A DNA stretch of 62,586 bases, from assembly GCA_045539925.1 (NCBI GenBank), contig JAZQGH010000194.1, forward strand, positions 1-62,586, read 5' to 3'. The position numbers and the translations under genes were made by a program. How positions within the stretch are numbered: position 1 is the first letter of the stretch; the number at the start of each line of letters is the position of its first letter. The notes under the pieces are model-generated. The model did no database searches. It was given only the letters and a program-made list of their open reading frames with translations, and was not told the origin of the DNA. Shown one piece after another: positions 16,504-25,256 of this stretch. This DNA comes from SFWF01 sp045539925. Its GTDB lineage: Bacteria > Bacillota > Clostridia > Oscillospirales > Acutalibacteraceae.

Positions 16504-17424
16504 TTAGTTTACTTCCTTAATCGATTCTACAAGTCCTGCAAGACCCTGAATTTCCGAAGGAATAATTATCTTGGTTGCCTTTCCGTCGGCGGCGGCAGCA
16601 AATGCGTCAAGAGCCTTCATTTTAAGAAATTCAGCCTCAGGCTTTGCCTTGTTTATCATTTCGATACCGTCAGCTGTAGCCTGCTGAATTTTAAGGATAG
16701 CCTCTGCCTCACCCTCAGCCTCGCGGATTTTAGCCTCTTTAACAGCCTCTGCGCGAAGAATAGCTGATTCCTTTTCTGCCTCTGCACGAAGGATTGCCGA
16801 CTGCTTTTCACCCTCTGCTACAAGAATAGCAGATTTCTTTTCACCCTCAGCCTGAAGTATCTTCTCACGGCGTTCACGCTCAGCCTTCATCTGTTTCTCC
16901 ATAGATTCCTGAATCTCTCTGGGGGGCATAATATTCTTAAGCTCAACACGGTTTATCTTAATTCCCCATGCATCGGTAGCAACGTCAAGAACGTTGGTTA
17001 TTTTGCTGTTTATTACATCGCGGGAGGTGAGGGTAGCGTCAAGCTCCATATCACCAATGATGTTACGGAGAGTGGTTGCGGTAAGGTTTTCAATAGCCAT
17101 CATAGGACGCTCAACACCGTAGGTATAAAGCTTGGGGTCAACTATGCGGTAGAATATTACCGTATCTATCTGCATTGTAACGTTATCCTTTGTAATAACG
17201 GGCTGGGGCGGAAAATCTACCACATGCTCTTTTAGGGATACGCGCTTAGCAACCGAGTCGATAATCGGAACTTTAACGTGAAGTCCTGTGTTCCAGGTGG
17301 TGTGATAAGCGCCTAAACGCTCAACAACAAAGGCTTTTGCCTGAGGTACGATCTTGATGTTGGCGATTATAAGAATAAGCACAACAGCAATAACAATAAG
17401 CAAAATTGTAACAAAAGGTCCCAT
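16504..17424 (-). CDS. SPFH/band 7 (stomatin-prohibitin-like) membrane protein
   Basis: 306 residues: one N-terminal transmembrane helix (about 5-22), a band 7 domain (from KIVPQAKAFVVERLGAYH to INRVELKNIMPPREI), then a long repetitive coiled coil of AEGEKxSAIL/AEAEKESAIL units and a short C-terminal tail. Such proteins form large membrane-associated rings and organise membrane microdomains. The gene lies 12 nt downstream of an NfeD-type gene; the stomatin-NfeD pair is conserved across bacteria and archaea. AAAGGAG precedes ATG 17424. QmcA/YbbK is the nearest functional analogue; the specific role is unknown. Confidence 0.9.
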   Translation of the reverse strand: MGPFVTILLIVIAVVLILIIANIKIVPQAKAFVVERLGAYHTTWNTGLHVKVPIIDSVAKRVSLKEHVVDFPPQPVITKDNVTMQIDTVIFYRIVDPKLYTYGVERPMMAIENLTATTLRNIIGDMELDATLTSRDVINSKITNVLDVATDAWGIKINRVELKNIMPPREIQESMEKQMKAERERREKILQAEGEKKSAILVAEGEKQSAILRAEAEKESAILRAEAVKEAKIREAEGEAEAILKIQQATADGIEMINKAKPEAEFLKMKALDAFAAAADGKATKIIIPSEIQGLAGLVESIKEVN

Positions 17425-17436
17425 AAAAAATCTCCT

Positions 17437-17865
17437 TTAATTTTTCTTATCAACGGTTAAAACATTACCGTTAACAGCAGTAATAACAACCATATCGCCC
17501 GATTTTATGTCAGAGTCGGATACGGCACGCCAGTAAACATCTCCAACAAGCACCTTGCCCTCAATATCGGAAATATCGTTTTGGGCGGTAGCTGTTTTGC
17601 CGATAAGCTTGTTTGCGGTGTCGTCAAGCTTTTCCTTACTGGACTTGTTAAAATATTTTCTGCACAGAAAGAGGCAAACTGCCGATAAAAGTATAAACAC
17701 AATTATCTGAACAGCAATGCTGTCCACCCATACAGAGAGTATTGCGGTCAGTACCGCACCTGGAACAAACCAGATGCATACAAGACCTGCTGTAATAGCT
17801 TCAAGGCCTAAAAACGCAGCAGCGGCAATAAGCCACAAAAGCCACATATTCTCAATTAAAAACAT
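17437..17865 (-). CDS. Short NfeD-family membrane protein
   Basis: 142 residues with three to four hydrophobic segments in the first 75 residues (MWLLWLIAAAAFLGLEAI, FVPGAVLTAILSVWV, IIVFILLSAVCLFLC) and a C-terminal OB-fold-like domain (GKTATAQNDISDIEGKVLVG, GDMVVITAVNGNVLTV). This is the short NfeD form without the ClpP-like protease domain. It is the first gene of a two-gene operon with the stomatin-like protein, its usual partner. Confidence 0.88.
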   Translation of the reverse strand: MFLIENMWLLWLIAAAAFLGLEAITAGLVCIWFVPGAVLTAILSVWVDSIAVQIIVFILLSAVCLFLCRKYFNKSSKEKLDDTANKLIGKTATAQNDISDIEGKVLVGDVYWRAVSDSDIKSGDMVVITAVNGNVLTVDKKN

Positions 17866-17896
17866 AAACTCACTCCAATGATATATCTTTACACTG

Positions 17897-17926
17897 ATTA
17901 TACCATAAATACTATGCAGTTGTAAA
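17897..17926 (-). promoter_or_regulatory. Promoter of the NfeD-stomatin operon
   Basis: Minus strand: TTTACA (17926-17921) and TATAAT (17902-17897), spacer 18 bp. Confidence 0.6.
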
Positions 17927-17931
17927 CAGAT

Positions 17932-19731
17932 TTAATCAAATTGTGCGTTATAAAGTGAACGGTAAAAACTGTCTTTACTCATAAGCTCGTTATGGTTGCC
18001 CTGCTCTACAATATCACCGTCTTTTACCACAAGAATATTATCTGCATTCTGAATGGTTGAAAGTCTGTGGGCGATGACAAAGCAGGTCTTATTCTTCATA
18101 AGATTACGCATTGCCGACTGAATGAGTCTTTCGGTGCGGGAGTCAACATTAGAGGTGGCCTCGTCGAGAATCAGCATAGGCGCTCTGGATAGCATAGCAC
18201 GGGCTATGGTGAGAAGCTGTTTTTGTCCCTTGGATATTGTAGTACCGTCATCGGTAAGCACAGTATCATACCCCTCGGGAAGATGCTCAATAAAATCGTG
18301 GATTTTTGCCGCTTTAGCCGCCTCCACGATTTCCTTGTCGGTGGCGTTCTGTCTGCCGTAAGCAATATTATCGCGAACCGTTCCGTGGAAAAGCCAGGTG
18401 TCCTGAAGCACCATACTGTAAGCAGCTCTCAGCGAGCGTCTGGTTATTTTATCTATAGGATGCCCGTCTATACATATACTTCCTCCGTCAATGTCATAAA
18501 AACGCATAAGTAGATTGATAATAGTCGTCTTTCCTGCGCCTGTGGGACCTACTATTGCAACAACACTGCCGGGCTTTGCCGTAAAGGAAAGGTCGTGGAT
18601 AATGGTTTTGTCAGGATTGTAGCCAAATTTAACATTTTTAAGCTCTACAAGTCCTTTAACCGATTTTAGTTCAACAGCGTCCTCGGCATCAGGTGTTTCG
18701 GGAGCCTCATCAATAAGCCTGAACACACGCTCTGCCGCGGTGGTAGCCGACTGAAGCTCGCTTATAATGTTGGCGAATTCATTTATCGGACCCGAAAACC
18801 TGCGGGAATAGAGTACAAAGGAAGAAATATTACCAAGGGTTATGGCGTTTGCAAAATAAAGCAGAGAGCCTAAAACACTGACAAGAGCTAACGACAGATT
18901 GTTAATAAAGTTCATACTCGGACCTATGAAGGAGCCGTAATATTCAGCCTTAAAATAGCTTACAACCGCCTTGTCGTTGTTAACCTTAAAACGCTCGTAC
19001 ATCTTGTCCTCGCGGCAATATGCCTTTACCGTTTTTTGTCCCGAAAGTATCTCTTCGGCATAACCGTTGAGTTCTCCAAGCTTTTCATTTCGGTCTCTGA
19101 AAAGGGGTCGCACCCTTTTGCTCATATATCTGGTAAAAAGTATGGAAATAGGTATGGTAACAACAAAGACAGAAACAAGGGGAGGGGATATGACTATCAT
19201 CATAACAAGGCTTCCCACAACCGTTATAACCGAGGAGCATATCTGCACAAAATCGGTGGAAAGGGAAGTGTTTACGGTGTCAATATCGTAGGATATTCGG
19301 TTAATAAGGTCGCCTATCTGCTGACGGTCAAAAAATCCTACAGGCAAACGGGTAAAATGCTCGAAAAGGTCCTTTCGCATCTCCATAGAGACCTTTTTGC
19401 CCAGCCTTATCATAATAACATTAAGAATATAGCCAAAAAGTGCACTGACTATATAGAACATTATCATAAGTATGCAGAATATTATTGCTTTTTGGAATTT
19501 TACCCCGCTGTTATCACTTGGAGCAATGGCATCTATCGCCTCACCAGAAAGATAAGGTCCTATAAGGGAAAGCAGGTTTGAAGAAACAGCAAGAAAGGTT
19601 GCTAATATAAGGGTACCCTTAAAGCGGTAAAGATATATCCACAGTCTTTTCAGCACCGCAACCTGACGCTTCACAGATACGGGCTGTTTTTCTCCTGCGG
19701 GAATTTTGCCGATTTTAACAGGTGCTGCCAC
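17932..19731 (-). CDS. ABC exporter half-transporter, subunit with the consensus catalytic site
   Basis: 599 residues: a type IV exporter membrane domain with six TM helices (about 30-320) fused to a nucleotide-binding domain. Walker A is GPTGAGKTT, the signature is the non-canonical ISKGQKQ, and Walker B is MLILDEATSNVDS with the catalytic glutamate. The switch His is in VIAHRLST. The GTG start at 19731 shares its G with the TAG stop of the preceding gene and has GGAGGTGG upstream. Together with 19731-21458 it forms a heterodimer with one degenerate ATP site, as in BmrCD/LmrCD-type multidrug exporters. The substrate is not predictable. Confidence 0.9.
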   Translation of the reverse strand: MAAPVKIGKIPAGEKQPVSVKRQVAVLKRLWIYLYRFKGTLILATFLAVSSNLLSLIGPYLSGEAIDAIAPSDNSGVKFQKAIIFCILMIMFYIVSALFGYILNVIMIRLGKKVSMEMRKDLFEHFTRLPVGFFDRQQIGDLINRISYDIDTVNTSLSTDFVQICSSVITVVGSLVMMIVISPPLVSVFVVTIPISILFTRYMSKRVRPLFRDRNEKLGELNGYAEEILSGQKTVKAYCREDKMYERFKVNNDKAVVSYFKAEYYGSFIGPSMNFINNLSLALVSVLGSLLYFANAITLGNISSFVLYSRRFSGPINEFANIISELQSATTAAERVFRLIDEAPETPDAEDAVELKSVKGLVELKNVKFGYNPDKTIIHDLSFTAKPGSVVAIVGPTGAGKTTIINLLMRFYDIDGGSICIDGHPIDKITRRSLRAAYSMVLQDTWLFHGTVRDNIAYGRQNATDKEIVEAAKAAKIHDFIEHLPEGYDTVLTDDGTTISKGQKQLLTIARAMLSRAPMLILDEATSNVDSRTERLIQSAMRNLMKNKTCFVIAHRLSTIQNADNILVVKDGDIVEQGNHNELMSKDSFYRSLYNAQFD

Positions 19732-21458
19732 TACTTTCCACCTCCCATCTGGGTCTGTGCTATCTCGCGGTACATATCACACTGACGCATCAGGGTTTCG
19801 TGGTCGCCTACTGCAACCGCTTCGCCGTTTTCAAGCAGCAGAATAACATCACTGTTCATAACAGAGGATACGCGCTGAGCTACAATAACAGTAGTGGGTC
19901 TTGGCTTCGTTTTGCCTATTGCCGAGCGCAAAGCCGCATCAGTCTTGTAGTCAAGGGCAGAAGATGCATCGTCGAGAATTAGTATTTCGGGATTTCCTGC
20001 AAGAGCGCGTGCTACAAGCAATCTCTGTCTCTGTCCGCCCGAAAGATTGTGGCCCGACATTGCAAGTTCAAAATCGAGACCTCTCTCCTCAACAAAGTCT
20101 CCTGCCTGCGCCGAAATAACAGCCTTATTTATATCTTCTGTGTCAATATCCCGTTCAAAACGCAGGTTGTCCGCTACCGTTCCTGCATATAAAAAGTCGT
20201 TTTGAAGCACAATTCCGAATTTTTTCCGCAACTCAAACAGGGGAATAGAACGAATATCCTTCCCGTCAACAAATACAGCTCCTTCTTGAGGGTCGTAAAA
20301 GCGTAGAAGCATCTTGATAAGGGTGGTTTTGCCGCTTCCCGTAGCCCCGATTATACCCAAAGTACCTCCCTCGGGTACGCTTACCGATATATTATGAAGA
20401 TTATCCTTTTTGTTATTATATGAAAAACATAGATTATCGAAAACTATCTTCAAATCGGTTTTAGTATATGCTTGGGGCTCTGCTTTAGAAAATACTTCTT
20501 GTTCGGTCTTTTCGTTTAAAACCTCTGCAATGCGGTTCATACTTGCCACACCTTTAGAGCTGTTTACAAAAAGACGGGTGACCATCATCATAGCGTTTAG
20601 AATAATGGTAAAATAGGTCATAAATGCGATTAGTGTACCTGGCTTAGTTACTCCTGCATCTACTCTGAACGCACCTACGAGAATAACTGCAGTCATACCG
20701 CAGTTAAGCAGAATATTCATTACGGGGCTTGTGGTAGCCATAACGATTCCTGCCTTGGTCTCGCTTTCGCCTACATCATCGTTTATTTCGAAAAAGCGTT
20801 TCTTTTCATAATCGGTTTTCGAAAGCGCTTTTATAACCCTGACTCCAACAATGTTTTCGCGTACGATGCGTACCATATTATCGGTCTTTTGCTGAACAAG
20901 ATCGTAAAGGGGTATACCCTTTTTGGAAACAAAATATACTACAATTCCGATTATAGGCAGTGTGCTTAGTAAAATCGAGGTCAGTACGGGTTCCATAGAA
21001 AAGGTCATAATAATTCCGCCGATAAGCAGTATCGGAGCACGAACGCCCATTCTCTGCACCATACCTACCATTCTGTGAACGTTGTATGTATCTCCCGTAA
21101 GTCGCATTTCAAGGGTGGGGATTGAGTAATAGTTTATTCTGCTTTCACTAAGCTTAATGGTCTTTTCAAAAAGGTCGTTTCGCATACACCTTACTGCGTC
21201 TCGGGTGGTAGATGCCGCCATTCGGTTGGCAACAATGTTGCCTGTCCAGGCTATTGCCGCACATATTATCATAGCTCCGCCCCATATAAACACCTGACGA
21301 AACTCGCCTATGATTTTCGCCTCGGGTACCACAACGTCAAGCAGATGGGATAGAATATAAGGAAGAAACAGGTCCATAATTGAGCCGATGAACTTAATGA
21401 CCGTGCCGATGGCAATTCTGCCGGCAACGGGCTTTAGGTAGTAAAAAAGTTTTCTCAT
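19731..21458 (-). CDS. ABC exporter half-transporter, subunit with the degenerate catalytic residue
   Basis: 575 residues: six TM helices then an ATPase domain with Walker A GATGSGKTT and canonical signature LSGGQRQRLL. Walker B is EILILDDASSALD, with Asp where the catalytic Glu belongs, and the switch position is Gln (IVAQRVSS) instead of His. These substitutions mark the degenerate half of an asymmetric heterodimer; its partner supplies the catalytic Glu and His but a poor signature motif. It begins 4 nt inside the end of the MarR-type gene, so repressor and exporter are one transcript. Confidence 0.9.
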   Translation of the reverse strand: MRKLFYYLKPVAGRIAIGTVIKFIGSIMDLFLPYILSHLLDVVVPEAKIIGEFRQVFIWGGAMIICAAIAWTGNIVANRMAASTTRDAVRCMRNDLFEKTIKLSESRINYYSIPTLEMRLTGDTYNVHRMVGMVQRMGVRAPILLIGGIIMTFSMEPVLTSILLSTLPIIGIVVYFVSKKGIPLYDLVQQKTDNMVRIVRENIVGVRVIKALSKTDYEKKRFFEINDDVGESETKAGIVMATTSPVMNILLNCGMTAVILVGAFRVDAGVTKPGTLIAFMTYFTIILNAMMMVTRLFVNSSKGVASMNRIAEVLNEKTEQEVFSKAEPQAYTKTDLKIVFDNLCFSYNNKKDNLHNISVSVPEGGTLGIIGATGSGKTTLIKMLLRFYDPQEGAVFVDGKDIRSIPLFELRKKFGIVLQNDFLYAGTVADNLRFERDIDTEDINKAVISAQAGDFVEERGLDFELAMSGHNLSGGQRQRLLVARALAGNPEILILDDASSALDYKTDAALRSAIGKTKPRPTTVIVAQRVSSVMNSDVILLLENGEAVAVGDHETLMRQCDMYREIAQTQMGGGK

Positions 21459-21877
21459 TCCTCGTTCTCCTTTGCAGCAACAAGAGCTTTGTCAAGCAGT
21501 GATTTAAGCTGCTCTGCCTCATCGTCGGTAAGCCTTTTGGATATTACTGCGTTCCACTCTTCTATAAGTCCGTCGACTATCGAGCGGGATGAAATGGCTT
21601 TCTCGGTGGGATAGACACGGCAGACCCTTTCATCTTCGGGGTCCTTTAGTATTTCTATCATTCCGTTTGCCCGAAGTTTTTCAAGCTGACGGGTTACATT
21701 GCTTTTGTTAACGTGGAGATGTTTTGCAATTTCGTCCTGTCTGCAGCCTTCATTACGGCAGATGTAGAATAAATATGGAAACTGGACCCCTCTGATCCCC
21801 ATCGCGCTTTCGGCTTTATTGTAGAACTGTAGGGCAAAGCGGTGTAAAACGCTTATATATCCCGAAATATGTCGCAT
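21455..21877 (-). CDS. MarR-family transcriptional regulator of the exporter operon
   Basis: 140-residue winged-helix dimer. The reader helix region is RQDEIAKHLHVNKSNVTRQL and the wing contains DPEDERVCRVYPTEK. ATG 21877 is preferred over an upstream TTG because GGAGG then sits 5 nt before it. It is the first gene of a three-gene operon with the two ABC half-transporters. A perfect inverted repeat lies just downstream of the -10 of its own promoter, so autorepression relieved by a transported compound is the likely logic. Confidence 0.9.
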   Translation of the reverse strand: MRHISGYISVLHRFALQFYNKAESAMGIRGVQFPYLFYICRNEGCRQDEIAKHLHVNKSNVTRQLEKLRANGMIEILKDPEDERVCRVYPTEKAISSRSIVDGLIEEWNAVISKRLTDDEAEQLKSLLDKALVAAKENEE

Positions 21878-21894
21878 ATTGTCCTCCAAAAGAT

Positions 21895-21918
21895 AATTAG
21901 TTGCGTTTGCAACTAATT
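21895..21918 (-). promoter_or_regulatory. MarR-type operator
   Basis: Perfect 10-bp arms AATTAGTTGC (21895-21904) and GCAACTAATT (21909-21918) around 4 nt, overlapping the expected transcription start. Confidence 0.75.
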
Positions 21919-21920
21919 TT

Positions 21921-21949
21921 AGTATACAACCTACTTTGCCCTATGTCAA
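21921..21949 (-). promoter_or_regulatory. Promoter of the marR-ABC operon
   Basis: Minus strand: TTGACA (21949-21944) and TATACT (21926-21921), spacer 17 bp. Confidence 0.8.
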
Positions 21950-22079
21950 CAAAAAAAGACCTACACGAGCAATATTATGTTAGTATAAGCCAATTAAATG
22001 TTAAAACTCGCACGCGTCTGTTTATCTGTTATTAAATAGAATTTTTAACAATAGAAAGCGGTACAGATAGTTTGTTTGC

Positions 22080-22107
22080 TTGACTTTGTAAAATTCCCAT
22101 ATATAAT
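22080..22107 (+). promoter_or_regulatory. Promoter of the YeiH-family gene
   Basis: TTGACT (22080-22085) and TATAAT (22102-22107), spacer 16 bp. Confidence 0.7.
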
Positions 22108-22133
22108 GTATTTTAAGAGAAAGGATGATAAAA

Positions 22134-23162
22134 ATGAAGCTTTTAAAAATTCTTCCGGGACTTATTATTTCTATAGCAATAGCAGCTCTGTCCTGCTTTT
22201 TGGAGAGTTTGCTGCCTGTTCACATAATAGGTGCTGCAGTAATTGCGATGTTTATAGGAATGATAATAAACTATTTTGCAAAACCAAACGCACTGATAAG
22301 CACAGGTCTTAAATTCACCTCAAAAAAGGTGCTTAAGTTCGCGATTATCATTTTAGGGCTCTCCCTTAATATCAGAACGATTCTTGATGTGGGAAGCAAA
22401 TCCCTCCTCGTTATGATTTTCACACTGCTTACCTGTTTCGGTGGCGGATATTTTATTGGTAAGGCTTTGGGTCTTAATTGGAAGCTTTCTAATCTAATAT
22501 CGGCAGGAACAGGCATATGCGGAGGCTCTGCCATTGCCGCAATTGCCCCAACCATCGAAGCCGAGGATAACGATATAGCCTATGCAATGTCTGCAACCTT
22601 TCTTTTCGATATGGCTATGATAATTCTTTTCCCCATAATGGGACAGGCAATAGGTATGTCGGATCAGGCATTCGGCATCTGGGCAGGAACAGCCGTTAAC
22701 GACACCTCTTCGGTAGTAGCGACAGGCTATGCCTTTTCAGAGGGAGCAGGGGACTACGCAACAATGGTAAAGCTTACCCGCACCCTTGCAATAATTCCCA
22801 CCGTAATCACATTCGCCTTTATTCAGCTTCGCCTTAAAAGAAAAGAAGCGAGGGCAAACGCCGAAAACGGTAGAGAGCTTAAAGCAAACTTCAGTGTGGT
22901 TAAAATCTTCCCTTGGTTTATTTTAGGCTTTCTGGCAATGTCGGTCATAGCCAGTATTTTTGTGGTTCCCAGAGAGGTGGTTTCGACAACAAAAAGCTTA
23001 AGTAAATTTCTTATGGTCTGTGCCCTTGCGGCAATAGGACTTAACACTTCCTTTAAGGATATGAAAAAAGCGGGAATTCGCCCTATGCTCCACGGCTTTA
23101 TCATTTCAGCGCTCGTAGTGATTGTGGCGCTGGCGGTCGAAATCTGTATGGGAATAGTTTAA
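22134..23162 (+). CDS. YeiH/UPF0324 family membrane protein (putative anion exporter)
   Basis: 342-residue polytopic protein with about ten hydrophobic helices. Family features are GAAVIAMFIGMIINYF, KKVLKFAIIILGLSLNI, the glycine-rich SAGTGICGGSAIAAIAPTIEAE, and GIWAGTAVNDTSSVVATGYAF. Members are annotated as putative sulfate exporters; direct evidence for the substrate is thin. ATG 22134 follows AAAGGA by about 8 nt. It is monocistronic with its own promoter and terminator. No sulfur genes or LysR-type regulator, common neighbours elsewhere, are adjacent. Confidence 0.85.
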   Translation: MKLLKILPGLIISIAIAALSCFLESLLPVHIIGAAVIAMFIGMIINYFAKPNALISTGLKFTSKKVLKFAIIILGLSLNIRTILDVGSKSLLVMIFTLLTCFGGGYFIGKALGLNWKLSNLISAGTGICGGSAIAAIAPTIEAEDNDIAYAMSATFLFDMAMIILFPIMGQAIGMSDQAFGIWAGTAVNDTSSVVATGYAFSEGAGDYATMVKLTRTLAIIPTVITFAFIQLRLKRKEARANAENGRELKANFSVVKIFPWFILGFLAMSVIASIFVVPREVVSTTKSLSKFLMVCALAAIGLNTSFKDMKKAGIRPMLHGFIISALVVIVALAVEICMGIV

Positions 23163-23165
23163 AAC

Positions 23166-23207
23166 AAAAAATCTCTTCAAGCTTTATGCTTGAAGAGATT
23201 TTTTTCT
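23166..23207. terminator. Bidirectional terminator
   Basis: AAAAATCTCTTCAAGC / GCTTGAAGAGATTTTTTT around the loop TTTAT, between the convergent YeiH-family and BMP permease genes. Confidence 0.85.
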
Positions 23208-23209
23208 TT

Positions 23210-24157
23210 TTATCTTTCTTCTCTGAAATAGTTAAGACCCAGACTCTCGGGGGGGTGGTTTTTCTTCTTGCTCCTCATACTCGTGAATATGAGAACAATG
23301 ATAGTAACAACATAGGGGAGAAGTTTGAAAAGTTCTTTACCTGCAAAGGAAACGCCTGTAATATAGCTTGATGCAATATAAAGGGAACCAAAAACAAGGG
23401 AGCCGAAAATTGCGAGATTGGGTTTCCAGACTGTGAAGATAACAAGGGCAATGGCAAGCCAACCGATGTCGTCGATAATGTATTCCCAGTTGCCGTTAAG
23501 ATAATCCATAACAAAGGAAAGTCCGCCAAGACCGGCAATTCCGCAACCGATACAGGTAGCTGAGTAGCGGTAAAGTGATACATTGATTCCTGCGGCATCT
23601 GCTGTGGCGGGATTTTCACCTACCGAGCGAAGATGCAGACCAACTCGAGTGCGGTTAAAAACAAAGGTTGTTGCTACAGCGATAATAATTGCAAGATAAA
23701 CAAGCACTCCGTGAGAAAGAAATATTTCGCCGAAAGAACCAAGCTTAGAAGCGAAGGGAAGGGAAGCCTTGAAATACACTGCTCCTCTTACATAAATAAG
23801 ATCGGTTTTGTCAATCATATAATCCGAAATACCTACGCCAAGGGTTGTAATGGCAAGACCGGTTACATTTTGGTTTGCGCGGAGCGTTACGGTAAGAAAG
23901 CTAAAGATAAGTCCTATAATAGCTCCGCCTAAGAGAGTTGCTATAACGGGAAATAAAACGGCAAGTACACCGCTTACATTTTCACCCGCAGCTGTAAGAT
24001 ATAGATATTCTACATAGCATCCGCAGGATGCACCAACGCACATTACACCGGGAATACCAAGATTGAGGTGACCCGATTTTTCGGTTATGGTTTCGCCCGT
24101 AGCACCAAAAAGAAGTGTCATACCAAGACGAATTGCGCTAACAATAAAAGCTATCAT
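23210..24157 (-). CDS. BMP-type ABC transporter permease (NupQ/YufQ-like)
   Basis: 315-residue inner-membrane permease with 8-9 TM helices. The conserved family region GETITEKSGHLNLGIPGVMC near the N-terminus and the loop SVGENPATADAAGINV (EAA-like coupling region) are typical of the RbsC/BmpC permease superfamily. It overlaps the previous permease by one base and ends the four-gene BMP operon. Partner permease, ATPase and lipoprotein are all present, so the importer should be complete. The best-known relatives import purine and pyrimidine nucleosides. Confidence 0.9.
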   Translation of the reverse strand: MIAFIVSAIRLGMTLLFGATGETITEKSGHLNLGIPGVMCVGASCGCYVEYLYLTAAGENVSGVLAVLFPVIATLLGGAIIGLIFSFLTVTLRANQNVTGLAITTLGVGISDYMIDKTDLIYVRGAVYFKASLPFASKLGSFGEIFLSHGVLVYLAIIIAVATTFVFNRTRVGLHLRSVGENPATADAAGINVSLYRYSATCIGCGIAGLGGLSFVMDYLNGNWEYIIDDIGWLAIALVIFTVWKPNLAIFGSLVFGSLYIASSYITGVSFAGKELFKLLPYVVTIIVLIFTSMRSKKKNHPPESLGLNYFREER

Positions 24158-25251
24158 TAGTTATCCTCCTTTTTGTGCTTTGTGAATACTATTTTATAAC
24201 GGAGGAAGAATTCGCAACCGATTATAAAGAGCAGCATAATACCCGTAATAATATCTGAAATAGAAGAAGGAACACCAAAAGAGGTAGAAATTTGCTGTGC
24301 TCCTCGGCTGAGAAAAACAACAATAAAGGTGGTAAGTATCATTACAAAGGGATTAAACTTTGCAAGCCAAGAAACCATAATAGCGGTGAATCCTCTGCCT
24401 GCAACGGCAGTGGTGCTGATGGTGTGGTTGGTGCCACCGACGATAAGGAGACCTGCAATACCGCAAATAGCCCCCGATACGAGCAAGGTACGGACAATAA
24501 CCTTTTTAACACCGATACCGATATATTTTGCGGTGTTTTCGCTTTCACCTACTACCGAAATCTCATATCCTTGTTTTGAGTATTTGAGATAAATATATGA
24601 AGCAACGGTAATTAGAGCGACAATAATAATGTTAAGAAGAAACTGCTGTCCGCCAATTACAGGAAGACCGTATTCGGGTAGGGTTTGCAGAACACCCGAA
24701 CCGTTTTTAGCAAACACCTTTAAAAACCATGCAACGATCTGAATTGCAACATAATTCATCATAAGGGTGAAGAGGGTTTCGTTTGTGTTCCAGAGCGCCT
24801 TGAATATCGCAGGAATAACTGCCCAGATAATACCTGCAGAAACACTTGCAACGATCATAACCAGTATGAGTAACGGCAGGGGCATTTTATCGCCGAGAAA
24901 AAGCATTACCGATATGGTGGCAAGTCCACCAACAAGTACCTGACCCTCTGCTCCGCAGTTCCAGAATCGCATCTTAAAGGCAGGGGTGACTGCAAGAGAG
25001 ATACAAAGAAGTATTGCCAGATCTTGAAGAGTGTTCCAGATACGGCGTTCGGTACCGAACACACCCTTAAACATTTCAATATAAATCTGAACAGGATTTT
25101 TGTCCGAAAGCATTGTGATAAGCACTCCCGCAACGACAAGTGCGCTCAGCACAGCAATAACACGCACCAAAACTCCGAAATACCACTTAATAGATGCAGG
25201 GTCGCGTTTGGATATGTGGAAAAGCGGAGTACGAATTTTAGTTTCTGTCAT
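24157..25251 (-). CDS. BMP-type ABC transporter permease (NupP/YufP-like)
   Basis: 364-residue permease with about ten TM helices. Distinctive segments are MRFWNCGAEGQVLVGGLAT, NETLFTLMMNYVAIQ, SVVGESENTAKYIGIGVKK (coupling loop) and GRGFTAIMVSWLAKFNP. It pairs with the following permease gene to form a heterodimeric channel. It starts 5 nt after the ATPase gene stops. The cytosolic N-terminal tail before the first TM helix is about 28 residues. Confidence 0.9.
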   Translation of the reverse strand: MTETKIRTPLFHISKRDPASIKWYFGVLVRVIAVLSALVVAGVLITMLSDKNPVQIYIEMFKGVFGTERRIWNTLQDLAILLCISLAVTPAFKMRFWNCGAEGQVLVGGLATISVMLFLGDKMPLPLLILVMIVASVSAGIIWAVIPAIFKALWNTNETLFTLMMNYVAIQIVAWFLKVFAKNGSGVLQTLPEYGLPVIGGQQFLLNIIIVALITVASYIYLKYSKQGYEISVVGESENTAKYIGIGVKKVIVRTLLVSGAICGIAGLLIVGGTNHTISTTAVAGRGFTAIMVSWLAKFNPFVMILTTFIVVFLSRGAQQISTSFGVPSSISDIITGIMLLFIIGCEFFLRYKIVFTKHKKEDN

Positions 25252-25256
25252 TTTTC

